NCBI GenBank assembly: GCA_003133685.1
Contig: PKYQ01000025.1
Location: 29,515-90,557 of the forward strand
Reading direction: 5' to 3'
DNA length: 61,043 nt
Source of the DNA: Acidimicrobiaceae bacterium
Lineage (GTDB): Bacteria > Actinomycetota > Acidimicrobiia > Acidimicrobiales > RAAP-2
The position numbers and the translations under genes are program-made. This document shows positions 8,358 to 17,234 of the stretch, piece after piece (the first letter of the stretch is position 1; every line of letters starts with the position of its first letter). Below the pieces are notes generated by a model that was not told the DNA's origin, did no database searches, and worked only from the letters and a program-made list of their open reading frames with translations.

Positions 8358-9236
8358 ATGGCGGTTTCGTCGATGCAGAGAATATGTGTAACGGGAGCAA
8401 GTGGGAAGGCGGGGCGTTCCGTGGTGCGCGACCTCCTCGAACATGGCTACGACGTCGTGGCGACTGACATTTCATCTTCAAGAAAAGATGTGGAGAACGG
8501 TGCCGTCCGTGCGGACTTAACCGATTACGGTCAAACGCTCCAAGTGCTGAAGGACGTCGACGCAGTTGTCCACCTCGCCAACATTCCGGCGCCCGGGATC
8601 TACACTCCGGCAGTCACGTTCAACACGAATATGGCAGTGAACTTCAACGTGTTTCACGCTGCCGCGAGTTGCGGCCTGAGCCGCGTGGTGTGGGCTTCAA
8701 GTGAGACGACACTCGGATTGCCGTTCACTGAGGGCGCTGGACTTTCGCCTCGGTACGCACCGGTGGACGAGGATCACTACCCAGTACCGACAACGACCTA
8801 CGCGCTCTCGAAGGTCGCGAGCGAGACAATCGCGGGACACATCTCGCAGTGGTCGGGGATAGCGTTCGTCGCGCTCCGCTTCTCCAACATCATGGATCCA
8901 GAGGACTACCGAGCGTTTCCCGCGATGTGGTCGGATCCACACGCTCGCAAGTGGAACTTGTGGGGCTACGTGGATGGTCGCGACGTCGCCGCCGCGTGCC
9001 GCCTCTCCCTTACGGCGCCATCCGAGGACATAGCGGGAAGCCCGGGTTTAATCATTGCGGCGGCCGACACGGTCATGAACCGACCGTCGGCGGCGCTCTT
9101 TGTCGAGGTGTTCCCCGGAGTCCCACTCACTCGCGAACTGGGAGAGTTTGAGACGTTGCTCGCCATCGACCGGGCTCGCGAAATTATTGGGTACGCACCA
9201 CGCCACTCTTGGCGCGATCATATTGCGGAGTCCTGA
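8358..9236 (+). CDS. NAD-dependent epimerase/dehydratase family protein
   Basis: About 292 residues; the ATG at 8358 is preceded at 8 bases by GAGGAG, better than the GTG at 8349. An extended-SDR fold is shown by the N-terminal CVTGASGKAGRSVV (Rossmann GxxGxxG), a D-to-DLTD acidic position for NAD(H) preference, the central Ser in WASSETT, and the catalytic YALSK (Y-x-x-x-K). Similar proteins act on nucleotide sugars or as uronate dehydrogenases. No sugar cluster surrounds it, so the substrate is open. Confidence 0.85.
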   Translation: MAVSSMQRICVTGASGKAGRSVVRDLLEHGYDVVATDISSSRKDVENGAVRADLTDYGQTLQVLKDVDAVVHLANIPAPGIYTPAVTFNTNMAVNFNVFHAAASCGLSRVVWASSETTLGLPFTEGAGLSPRYAPVDEDHYPVPTTTYALSKVASETIAGHISQWSGIAFVALRFSNIMDPEDYRAFPAMWSDPHARKWNLWGYVDGRDVAAACRLSLTAPSEDIAGSPGLIIAAADTVMNRPSAALFVEVFPGVPLTRELGEFETLLAIDRAREIIGYAPRHSWRDHIAES

Positions 9237-9498
9237 CTCGAAAGTGCTGTTGACACCAGAGCGGGCGGGCCGGGAACTCTCCTCGACAGATTTTCGTCCA
9301 TTTTCCAGGGACGTGGGCTGCGTTGAAGCGAACGGTGGAGTCATAACAACACCACACCGACTAGATCAGTCGTTCACGATCAATTGGTGGCCGAACACAA
9401 GGCATTATTCACATCGTGTGGAAGTATTTGGCGATGATCGCTCCGGGATCGCCAATGGTTGCTCGTGAGACGACCTCGCTCCGTGCCTTGGTCGATAG

Positions 9499-10458
9499 AT
9501 GACGAAGGACACCGGTCGATCGCGCGGCACTTCTGAGAGCAATGATCCTTCGACCTTCGTATCGCGTCGCCACCTTCTGCGGTGGATCGCGGGAGGAGTT
9601 GGCGCGGTGGTCGTGGCTGGCGCCACGGGCCTGGAATTGGTCAGTCACGGAGTCCTTCCGGGTACGCAGGTGCTTGACGAGATCGACGGGGCGTGCTCGT
9701 TGCCCGCGCCGAAGTTGTCGTTCGAGTCAGTTGGTCCGAGCGAATCCGGGAGTTTCTTCTCCGCCGCGCGTCACCGTCGCGTGGGGTACACGATCGCCTA
9801 TCCACCGGCGCATCGACCAGGCGACGCGCTTCCGCTCATTGTGATGCTCCACGGATACGGCCGGAATCACTCGACCGCCCTCGTGGGAATGACACCCGCC
9901 CAGGCGATGGCACTTCGCGGCAATGGCGCGGCGCTCACGCCGATGGCCATGGTCACCGTCGACGGTGGCAACGGGTACTGGAATCCCCATCGCGATGATG
10001 ATCCGATGGCAATGATCGTCGACGGACTCATCCCCTTCTGTCAGCGCAAGGGCCTCGGTGTCGCTCCGGAGAAAATCGGCTTGATGGGAATATCGATGGG
10101 CGGCTATGGCGCGCTCGCCATCGCCGAACGATTCCCGGGTCTGGTCTCGGCGGTCGCGGCAATCAGTCCTGCCGTCTGGACGTCGTACGCGCAGGCCCGT
10201 GCCGCGAACACCGGAGCCTTCGCGTCAGGGACGGCTTTCGGCAGCGGCGATGTCATCGCGCACGCGAGCTCCCTGCGGGGGATTGCGGTGAGGGTGGCGT
10301 CGGGCGTCGACGATCCTTTTCACCCGGGGGTCGAGCAGTTGGTGAGTGCTCTTCCGTCGAGCCGCACGGAGGTTTTCTCCGCGGGCTGTCACACGGATTC
10401 GTTTTTTCTGGAACAAGAGCCACTGTCGATTGCGTTTCTCGCTCGTCATCTCACGTGA
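9499..10458 (+). CDS. Exported esterase (alpha/beta hydrolase, esterase-D / PHB-depolymerase-like)
   Basis: A 319-residue protein. Its N-terminus has a twin-arginine-like motif (SRRHLLRW) ahead of a hydrophobic segment (IAGGVGAVVVAGATGLELV), so Tat export is likely. The hydrolase part has LPLIVMLHGYGRNHS (oxyanion region), the nucleophile elbow GISMGGYGA, and a C-terminal His in GCHTDSFF. Motif order fits the S-formylglutathione hydrolase/mycolyltransferase-like esterases. It is transcribed alone and faces another secreted hydrolase gene on the opposite strand. Confidence 0.8.
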   Translation: MTKDTGRSRGTSESNDPSTFVSRRHLLRWIAGGVGAVVVAGATGLELVSHGVLPGTQVLDEIDGACSLPAPKLSFESVGPSESGSFFSAARHRRVGYTIAYPPAHRPGDALPLIVMLHGYGRNHSTALVGMTPAQAMALRGNGAALTPMAMVTVDGGNGYWNPHRDDDPMAMIVDGLIPFCQRKGLGVAPEKIGLMGISMGGYGALAIAERFPGLVSAVAAISPAVWTSYAQARAANTGAFASGTAFGSGDVIAHASSLRGIAVRVASGVDDPFHPGVEQLVSALPSSRTEVFSAGCHTDSFFLEQEPLSIAFLARHLT

Positions 10459-10768
10459 GTCATCGTCAAAACGAGCATGTCAGTGAGGGACTCGCGACGT
10501 ATCCGTCACGTCCCGCGTGGTCGCCGGGCCCCTGCAACGGCAAGGGCTTACCTCGATGTCGTGGTTTCACGCGTTGACATAGCCTGCGAGGAGGAGCCGG
10601 AAACGACGAGAAGGTGAAGTCGAGATGAGTACGCGAACCATTGAAGACACGGCGCTCGGTGCATGGCGGATGGTGAAGCGAGACGCGTGATGGGCGCATG
10701 GTCTCTGATCGACTGATCCATCGAGGCTGACGTTCGACCTCGCAGAGCCCTTTCGTTGGAGTCGCAAC
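10459..10768. other. Convergent intergenic region, no gene seen
   Basis: It separates the stop codons of two secreted-hydrolase genes transcribed toward each other. Minor open frames here lack protein character. No clear rho-independent terminator was found. Confidence 0.55.
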
Positions 10769-11917
10769 CTAGTTGCGACCACAGCTCTCTCTGACCGGTG
10801 CTACGTGTTTCAACGAGGGTCCGTTGGCTCCGACGAACATTCGAGCGATCGCCGGACGTTCATTACCCACGACTACGAGGTTGTTGGGGGACACATCTCC
10901 TTGGAGCGACCACTGAAGGAAACGGATGGTCACAGCCGTTGCCACACCAAAGGCCGGAGCGTCCGCACCGTCGAACGGAGGGAGGTGATGCGCCGTGAGA
11001 AGTTCCAGGAACCATTTGTTCGGTTGTCGAATGGCGTCATAGAGATGCACACCAAAACGGGCGGGATTGCACTGGTCGGCCAGGCTCTGCACGACGAGGA
11101 GGTCCGGTCGGCTCGCTTCGTCAGCGTAGGACTGGGCGATATCTTCGGCGCCGGACAAGATGATGACCGATCTATACGAGATCCCCGTGCGCAGACTGGC
11201 GTAATTCTCGCCCTGGGGGTCGAGCCCGTGATCGTAGGCCAGCATCCCCACCGCTTGGGCACCGTCGGAGTGACCGGCGAGCGCGATCTCTGACGGATCC
11301 ACGAGGCCATTAAGTATCGGACAGGTTGACGATTCCACGTTCGACGTTTGAAGAACCTGTTTCGTGACGAAGACGAGATCACCAGGTTCGTTCGCGAGGT
11401 CGTCCTCCGTATTCGCTCCGTGTTGGGCCGCGACCTCGAACGCACTCTCGTCCGGAAATATCGGCGCCACGACGACGAATCCGGCTCGCGCCCACGCGTC
11501 CAACAGGGCCGCGTACGTATCGGGCGTCACGTCGTAGCCGTGGGCGAAGACGACCATCGGGTAGCCCCCACTTCGCGCGACCGGTAGCGCACCATGCACC
11601 TCGGCCGGTTCGCCGGCGTTCTGTTGCGTCGGATACCTGATCTCGGTGACCAACGTGCGGCTGGCGGACAGGACCCGGAACGGCCTCGACGAATAGTTGA
11701 GCACCGAGCGCGAGTGATCAACGAAGGTACAGCGAGCGATGCCGACGCCGAATTGCTGAGATGGAACTGCCTGACTGCGGTGGCCCGTCTCGGCGCCAAC
11801 GGGCGTGACGAGGACCGCCGCGAGAACCAGTACCGCCTCGATTGGAAACACCAGCCGACGCGAGAGGCTGCCGCGGTGTCGGCGCTTGAAACTTCGACCG
11901 CACGAGGTCGCATTCAT
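10769..11917 (-). CDS. Secreted alpha/beta-hydrolase (PAF-acetylhydrolase-like)
   Basis: A 382-residue protein with a basic N-terminus (KRRHRGSLSRRL), a hydrophobic span (EAVLVLAAVLVTPVGAE) and a likely cleavage after AxA near residue 43. The mature part has YPMVVFAHGYD (oxyanion region), the nucleophile elbow LAGHSDGAQAVG with Ser near residue 222, and a C-terminal His in TAHHLPPF. The order is that of bacterial chlorophyllase/PAF-acetylhydrolase-like lipases. The start could be an internal codon, but 11917 keeps an intact signal peptide. No operon partner is seen. Confidence 0.8.
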   Translation of the reverse strand: MNATSCGRSFKRRHRGSLSRRLVFPIEAVLVLAAVLVTPVGAETGHRSQAVPSQQFGVGIARCTFVDHSRSVLNYSSRPFRVLSASRTLVTEIRYPTQQNAGEPAEVHGALPVARSGGYPMVVFAHGYDVTPDTYAALLDAWARAGFVVVAPIFPDESAFEVAAQHGANTEDDLANEPGDLVFVTKQVLQTSNVESSTCPILNGLVDPSEIALAGHSDGAQAVGMLAYDHGLDPQGENYASLRTGISYRSVIILSGAEDIAQSYADEASRPDLLVVQSLADQCNPARFGVHLYDAIRQPNKWFLELLTAHHLPPFDGADAPAFGVATAVTIRFLQWSLQGDVSPNNLVVVGNERPAIARMFVGANGPSLKHVAPVRESCGRN

Positions 11918-12081
11918 CGATTTCGACCTCGCGTTTTGATTAGTTCAATGTTGGATCTGTCAGCGAACGGCTCAAACACCATTATTCCTCTTCTTTTACG
12001 ATCCACAATTCATCCGGGCCGGGGCGATTGAAATGGCTCATGGAATGATCTCAATTGGCGCCCCAGCCGTACTATCTGTTG

Positions 12082-12660
12082 ATGAGAGCGCGCGGTAGTT
12101 ACGACGACGAGACCTCCGATGAGTCTCTTCTCTCGGGCGCGGCGGTTGGCGACGACCGCGCGGTCCTCGCTTTCGTTCGACGTTATCAACGACGACTCTT
12201 CGGATTGGCCTTAGGTATTGTCGGCGACCCCGGTATGGCCGAAGACGTCGCCCAGGAAGCGTTCATACGAATTCTGCGCCATGCCGCGGTCTACGACGTT
12301 CGGCGCGGATCGGTTGCCACGTGGACGCTCACGATTACCCGCAATCTCGCCATCGACGCGCTGCGGGTTCGACGAGGTATTCCCACGGCCCCGGAGGATC
12401 GGGTCTTCCTCTCACTCGTCAGCGATGAGCGTGCTCCCGATGACGCCGCGGCGATGTCGGAATCGGTGACCCAAGCGCACTCCGCATTATCCACTCTGCC
12501 AATTGAACAACGTCGAGCGATCGTGCTGGCCGTGATGTACGGGAGGACGGTCGCCGAGGTCGCGATACTCGAAGCCATTCCACTCGGTACGGCGAAGAGT
12601 CGAATTCGATTGGGTCTGGCCAAACTTCGCGACGCCGGCGCGATGATGGAGGCCCCATGA
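12082..12660 (+). CDS. ECF RNA polymerase sigma factor
   Basis: About 192 residues from the ATG at 12082 (a TTG at 12055 would add nine residues). Region 2 is FVRRYQRRLFGLALGIVGDPGMAEDVAQEAFIRI (the DVAQEAF core is diagnostic), followed by GSVATWTLTITRNLAIDALR. Region 4 is ALSTLPIEQRRAIVLAVMYGRTVAEVA and the helix LGTAKSRIRLGLAKLR. It redirects RNA polymerase in answer to a signal relayed by the anti-sigma factor encoded next, which overlaps it by four bases (ATGA). The nearby COG4315 gene is a plausible target. Confidence 0.9.
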   Translation: MRARGSYDDETSDESLLSGAAVGDDRAVLAFVRRYQRRLFGLALGIVGDPGMAEDVAQEAFIRILRHAAVYDVRRGSVATWTLTITRNLAIDALRVRRGIPTAPEDRVFLSLVSDERAPDDAAAMSESVTQAHSALSTLPIEQRRAIVLAVMYGRTVAEVAILEAIPLGTAKSRIRLGLAKLRDAGAMMEAP

Positions 12661-13334
12661 GCCGTGTCCCAGAAAGATCAGAAGAGTGCGACGCGATCAG
12701 CGACGACCTGATCGAGTTCGCCCTTGGAACCCTTTCGGGTCGAAGCCGTTCATTGGTTCTCGATCACCTGGAGACCTGTGCGCACTGCAATGCGGAGTCC
12801 GTGGCTCTGGCCGACGTCGCGGACACTCTTTTGTGGCTCGCCCCTGAAGCCGAACCGCCGTTGGGATTCGAGACGCGCGTGATCGAAAGGTTCCGCGGCA
12901 GTGATGCTGAACGTCGAGTCGTTCGACGCCGACGGGTGAGCTCGTTCGCCGTCGCGGCAATGCTCGTCGCGGTACTCGGCGTCGGCGTCGGTGTCGTGGC
13001 GACGTCGCAGGGCGGTGCGCATCACCCCTCGGCGACGCAGCGACCCTCGACCGGTCGTCTGACGTTGGACGGACACGTCTTGGGCGAGGTCACCATCTCG
13101 TCGGGCAATCCCTCGTGGATGATCATGGACGTCGACACCGGGAAGTTGTCGGGTGTCGTGTGGTGCGAAGTTACCTTCGCGAATGGCCGGAGCGAGACGG
13201 TCGGGAAGTTCACGATCTCCCACGGTTACGGTTCCTGGATTGCCCCCATCAAGGCGTCGGGGAGTGACGTACGGTCCGCGCGCATCGTGAACGAGCACGG
13301 CACCGTGCTGGCCCAGACAACGTTCACGACGTAA
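12657..13334 (+). CDS. Membrane-anchored anti-sigma factor with zinc-binding motif
   Basis: A 225-residue protein translationally coupled to the sigma gene. The N-terminal cytoplasmic part has the ZAS signature H-x-x-x-C-x-x-C (DHLETCAHC, residues about 38-46). One transmembrane helix follows (SFAVAAMLVAVLGVGVGVVA, residues about 97-116), and the rest is an extracytoplasmic beta-rich domain. It should hold the sigma factor inactive at the membrane until an external or redox cue releases it. The extracellular domain resembles the anti-sigma-K (RskA) layout in order but I do not claim that identity. Confidence 0.85.
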   Translation: MSRVPERSEECDAISDDLIEFALGTLSGRSRSLVLDHLETCAHCNAESVALADVADTLLWLAPEAEPPLGFETRVIERFRGSDAERRVVRRRRVSSFAVAAMLVAVLGVGVGVVATSQGGAHHPSATQRPSTGRLTLDGHVLGEVTISSGNPSWMIMDVDTGKLSGVVWCEVTFANGRSETVGKFTISHGYGSWIAPIKASGSDVRSARIVNEHGTVLAQTTFTT

Positions 13335-13543
13335 CCGACGTGGGCGACGGGATATGACGATCCGTCAGCGACCAAGGATTGCGGCACAGAAGTTGCACCG
13401 TAGTGATCCGCTCGAGCACCTCGCCCGTAGTACTGAGCAAGAAAGTAAGTACAGCCGAATGCGACGATTCGTCGATCGGCGTTCCAAGCATTGTGCATCA
13501 TCAACCGCAAATCGATACCCGAATCCACGAGGAGACTTACGAA

Positions 13544-14068
13544 ATGACACAAGCAGCGAACTACTTCAAATCTCACGGGAACACCAAGGCGCGAATCGCG
13601 GCCACGTTCCTCGTCGCCGGCGGCCTGGCGACCACGCTCGGCGTGACGGGTGCGTTGGGTGCCGAGCACAGCCACGCCAAGAGCGTCGTCATCTCGACCT
13701 TCAAGAGCGCCAAAGTCGGTACGATCCTCGTCGACGGCAAGACGCTCTACACCTTGAAGCCGAACGCGACGGCCTGCACGTCCACCTGCCACCAGTACTG
13801 GATCGAAGTCCTGTTGCCAAAGGGCGTTACGCACGCCACGGCCGGCGCCGGGGTGAGTGCCGTCAAGCTCGGCACCGTGAAAGTCGCCGGTGGTCTTCAA
13901 GTCACCTACGGCGGCAAGGCCCTCTTCTGGTTCTTTCAGGACAAGTCGCTCGGACAGGTCAAGGGCAACGTCACCGACACCTGGGGCAAGTGGATCGACG
14001 TGGTGCTGGTGAAGCCCGCGGGCAAGCCGACCACGACGACGACCGTCAGCGGCGGCGGCGGTTATTAG
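13544..14068 (+). CDS. COG4315-type secreted protein
   Basis: About 174 residues from the ATG at 13544, preceded by a GGAG site; the longer frame to 13379 has no family character upstream. A hydrophobic N-terminal segment (IAATFLVAGGLATTLGVTGALGA) serves as signal peptide. The mature part shows the COG4315 pattern: GTILVDGKTLYTLKPN, the paired cysteines in ACTSTC, then KLGTVKVAGGLQVTYGGKALFWF and a Thr/Gly-rich tail. The biochemical function of the family is unknown. It follows the sigma/anti-sigma pair by 209 bases and may be their regulon member. Its stop codon overlaps that of the convergent methyltransferase gene by four bases. Confidence 0.8.
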   Translation: MTQAANYFKSHGNTKARIAATFLVAGGLATTLGVTGALGAEHSHAKSVVISTFKSAKVGTILVDGKTLYTLKPNATACTSTCHQYWIEVLLPKGVTHATAGAGVSAVKLGTVKVAGGLQVTYGGKALFWFFQDKSLGQVKGNVTDTWGKWIDVVLVKPAGKPTTTTTVSGGGGY

Positions 14069-14829
14069 TTCAGCGTCGCTTCGACGCCGCGAACGTCGCC
14101 CTCTTCATCCAAGAACGTCCGGACGTCCTCGAATCCACACCGTTGGAAGCAGTCCCGAAGTACGTCAGATTGTTCGCCGCCCACCTCCATGAGCAGAGCA
14201 CCACCGCCGCGAAGAAACCGAGGACTGTCGCGCACCACCCGGCGAAGGATGTCGGCGCCATCGGCGCCGCCGTCATAGGAGAGTGACGACTCGAACACGA
14301 AAGTGTCGCGCGCCAAGAGCGACAAGCTGTGTGTCGGGACATACGGCACCACGGCGACGATGACGTCGATCTCGCCCTCGAGATCGCGGGGAATTGGCGC
14401 GAAGAGATCGCCTTGGTAGGCCCGCACGCCATTCGACGTCGCACACCTCACGGCGCGATCGTCGAGGTCCGACGCGACGACGCGTGCATCTGGTCGTTCG
14501 AAGAGAAGCGTTCTCGCGATGGCCCCAGATCCCGTACAGAGGTCGACGGCGAATCCTCGTTGCGGCAGCCGCGACGCGGCTCGTCGGGCAAGCGGTTCGC
14601 TCTGCCATCGAGGTACGTACACACCAGGATCCACACGGATGCTCAATCCGCAGAAAGTGACGAATCCAGTGACCCAGGCGAGGGGCTCGCCTCGCAACCG
14701 TCGTTCGAGCAGCGACTCCAGGACGACGTCATCGCCATTCGAACGATGGCAAAGTTCTTGCGACTCTTCGCGCGCCGCAATGAAACCGGCGTCGACCAAG
14801 CGCGCCGTGACGTCATCGACAGTGATCAC
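14065..14829 (-). CDS. PrmC-like protein methyltransferase with degenerate NPPY motif
   Basis: A 254-residue class I SAM methyltransferase laid out like PrmC/HemK: an N-terminal helical domain (ESLLERRLRGEPLAWVTG, with YVPRWQSEPL further on) and a Rossmann domain with motif I DLCTGSGAIA. PrmC enzymes methylate the glutamine of release-factor GGQ loops using an NPPY motif. Here that position reads VAVVPYVPTHS, so Asn and the first Pro are missing. Actinobacteria carry a PrmC-related family with a similarly altered motif and unknown substrate, to which this likely belongs. It is therefore not the housekeeping prmC. It runs convergently with the COG4315 gene. Confidence 0.8.
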   Translation of the reverse strand: MITVDDVTARLVDAGFIAAREESQELCHRSNGDDVVLESLLERRLRGEPLAWVTGFVTFCGLSIRVDPGVYVPRWQSEPLARRAASRLPQRGFAVDLCTGSGAIARTLLFERPDARVVASDLDDRAVRCATSNGVRAYQGDLFAPIPRDLEGEIDVIVAVVPYVPTHSLSLLARDTFVFESSLSYDGGADGADILRRVVRDSPRFLRGGGALLMEVGGEQSDVLRDCFQRCGFEDVRTFLDEEGDVRGVEATLN

Positions 14830-14901
14830 CGCCCGCTCTCGATCGTCGCAAAAGATGTGGTGATGACGTGACGGGGGTCCACGTCACGTCCCGATGGCAT
14901 T

Positions 14902-16026
14902 TCAACCGTTCCTTGGCGCGCGCGAGTTTGGATTCACGCCTATTCCACCGTTCGCGCTGCTTTCGTACGCGGCGAGGGCAAATCGAAGTACGTCGAGTGC
15001 CTGGTCCGCGCTCCACATCAGTGGACCAATACCGTTTCGCAGTGCGCGCAGCCAATGGCGCCCCGAGTCGCGAAAGCAGCTCGCCCAGTCGTCGTCCAGT
15101 GCGTGAAAGGACCGCATCTCCCCATCGAGATAGATCTCAAAACTCGGTTCCTGGATTCCTCGACCGGTACAGCGATTCACCCGGGCGAAGCCTCGGCGTC
15201 CGGTGACCTCCCAGCGCTCGTCGTTCGTGTAGTAATCCGAACGAAGGTACATGTCAACGGCCAACGTGATGTCCCACACGCCGCGAACACCGTTTTCGTG
15301 TTCCCAGGTCATCGTGGTGGGCGCGTCTACTTCGATGCCGGGAACGACCTCCGTCGAACCGATCCAGGCGCGCACTTCCTTGACCGGTCCGAACAGCCAC
15401 AGGGCCGTCGAGAGTTTGTGCCAGCCGTCGTCGAAGAGGAGCTGACCTCGACCGTCGCGGGCCTGTTGGAATCGCCACTCGTACGAATCGCCGGGGACGT
15501 CCCAGCCGCCGCGTCCGCTCGCCACCATCTTCATGTGATAGCCACTGATCGGTCCAAGCTCACCCGAATCGATGGTCTGTTTCAACTTGATCAGCGGTTC
15601 ATAGAAGAGGTAGTTCTCCATCACTCGGAGTTGAAGACCCCTTCGATGAGCTTCATCGGCCATCGTCATAGCACTCTCGAGGTCGTTGGCGAAGGGCTTT
15701 TGTAGGTTGACGTGCCAGCCTTGGGCCAAACAGGCCATGACGAGCTCTTCGTTGAGCGTCGTCGGGAGCAACAACTCCGCGGCGTCGATCTCGGTGTTAC
15801 TGGCGATCAGTTCATCGACCGAGACAAAGGCTCGCGCGTGCGGCCACTGAACCTGGCGTTGCGCTCGGCGAAGGTCGCTGGGATCCACGATCGCCACGAC
15901 CTCGGCGTCGCGATTGTCGACGTAGGCGCGAATGTTGAGGTCATAGACACGTCCGAGACCGATGATGGCGCTGCGCACGGGACGTTCAATCCGAATGAAA
16001 GTATCGAACGAGTCGCTCTGGGCCAT
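14902..16026 (-). CDS. Gfo/Idh/MocA family oxidoreductase
   Basis: A 374-residue protein. The N-terminal Rossmann fold begins RSAIIGLGRVYDLNIRAY (G-x-G-x-x-x region), and the catalytic-region motif is LQKPFANDLESA (corresponding to E-K-P in the family, here QKP). The C-terminal alpha/beta domain carries FDDGWHKLSTALWLFG, matching the D-x-x-x-H motif. Family members oxidise or reduce sugars and cyclitols with NAD(P). The change from EKP to QKP is visible but also known in some members. It is divergent from the flippase-like gene and has no sugar cluster around it. Confidence 0.85.
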   Translation of the reverse strand: MAQSDSFDTFIRIERPVRSAIIGLGRVYDLNIRAYVDNRDAEVVAIVDPSDLRRAQRQVQWPHARAFVSVDELIASNTEIDAAELLLPTTLNEELVMACLAQGWHVNLQKPFANDLESAMTMADEAHRRGLQLRVMENYLFYEPLIKLKQTIDSGELGPISGYHMKMVASGRGGWDVPGDSYEWRFQQARDGRGQLLFDDGWHKLSTALWLFGPVKEVRAWIGSTEVVPGIEVDAPTTMTWEHENGVRGVWDITLAVDMYLRSDYYTNDERWEVTGRRGFARVNRCTGRGIQEPSFEIYLDGEMRSFHALDDDWASCFRDSGRHWLRALRNGIGPLMWSADQALDVLRFALAAYESSANGGIGVNPNSRAPRNG

Positions 16027-16113
16027 GGCAAATCGTAGTTGTTGAGGTTTTGCGAGGTTCCGAACAGGTGGTATCCGAGTCTTCTATGGTTTCGTCGTCG
16101 GTAGTGTGAACTC

Positions 16114-17181
16114 GTGACCGACGAGAGAGCGCCGTCGCGGAGTCGTCAAACCTTTTGGATGATCGTCCGGTACGCCGTCGGGGTCGGTCTCGGCGCCTTC
16201 ATCTTGTTGTTGCTCGTTGGCCAGCGTGGTGAGTTCTCCGGTGCGCTTCATCATTTGGACCATCTCAATTACGCCTGGGCATCGGGCGCGGTGCTCGCTG
16301 AGGTGTTGTCGATCGTGGGATACGGCTTCCTCCAGCAAAAGGTCCTGCAGTGGAGTGGCGCTGCGATTTCCTTGCGGTCGCTCACGCTCGTCTCGCTCGC
16401 CAACAACGCCATCGCCTACTCCGTGCCCGGAGAACCGGCGGTGTCGAGCGCGTATCGGTATCGGTTCTTTCGACGTCACGGTGCGAGCGGGGCCAGCGCC
16501 GGATGGACGATCCTGACGATATTGATCGCCCAGGCGCTCGGTATGTCACTCCTACTGCTGATCGGCGTGCTCGTCGCGTTGACCGGCCACACGGGGGTGC
16601 AAGCGAGAGGGACGGTCATCGTCGGTCTCTTCGTGGTCGTCATCGCGGGCGCGTTTCTGGTGCGTCGCGACCTGCTGCTGCGTTTCTTGGGACGGGTCGT
16701 GCGACTCTTCCGGCGTGTCACCGGTCACCCCCGTGGCGACGTCATGAAACGTATCGAGTCCACGTTGCAGAGGATGCACGAGATTCCACTCTCGAGCGGT
16801 GCCGCGATGGGGCTCGTGATCATGGCCACGGCGCTCTGGCTCATGGACTTCGTGATACTGCTGTGCTGTTTCGGCGCGGTTCACGCGCCAATCCCGTGGA
16901 GTGGCGTGTTGCTCGCGTTCGGCGTGTCTCAAATAGTTACGTCACTGCCGCTCATCCCGGGTGGCCTGGGCATCGTCGAGGGCAGTCTGGCCGTGATTCT
17001 CGTCGCCTACGGTGCTAAAAAGGTTCCCGCGTTGGCCGTCGTACTCGTGTATCGATTGCTGACGTTCTGGTTGGTGATCATCGTCGGATGGGTCAGTATC
17101 GGCGTCATTGAGTGGCGCGTTCGCCGGAGTGTCGATGGGGTTCCGGGTGATCGGACCGCGGTGACGGCGACCGAAATCTGA
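16114..17181 (+). CDS. Lysylphosphatidylglycerol synthase TM region / UPF0104 flippase-like membrane protein
   Basis: A 355-residue integral membrane protein starting with GTG, with about seven or eight hydrophobic segments. Recognisable family blocks are SLANNAIAYSVPGEPAVSSAYRYRFF and, near the C-terminus, SQIVTSLPLIPGGLGIVEGSL (the P-x-x-P-G-G-x-G-x-x-E signature). The soluble lysyl-transferase domain of MprF is absent, so it is the membrane half only, as in many actinobacterial proteins thought to translocate lipids or glycolipids. It precedes the cbs gene by 53 bases with no evident functional link. Confidence 0.8.
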   Translation: MTDERAPSRSRQTFWMIVRYAVGVGLGAFILLLLVGQRGEFSGALHHLDHLNYAWASGAVLAEVLSIVGYGFLQQKVLQWSGAAISLRSLTLVSLANNAIAYSVPGEPAVSSAYRYRFFRRHGASGASAGWTILTILIAQALGMSLLLLIGVLVALTGHTGVQARGTVIVGLFVVVIAGAFLVRRDLLLRFLGRVVRLFRRVTGHPRGDVMKRIESTLQRMHEIPLSSGAAMGLVIMATALWLMDFVILLCCFGAVHAPIPWSGVLLAFGVSQIVTSLPLIPGGLGIVEGSLAVILVAYGAKKVPALAVVLVYRLLTFWLVIIVGWVSIGVIEWRVRRSVDGVPGDRTAVTATEI

Positions 17182-17234
17182 GGCGGGGACCCCGTTCGCC
17201 GCGACGCGAGCATTTCCCCAAATAGGGTGGAGCC

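Noticed and set aside
12040-12080. ECF-type promoter (GGAATG ... CGTACTA) before the sigma gene
   Set aside because: The spacing is about 20 bases, longer than usual for ECF promoters, so it was not listed as a feature.
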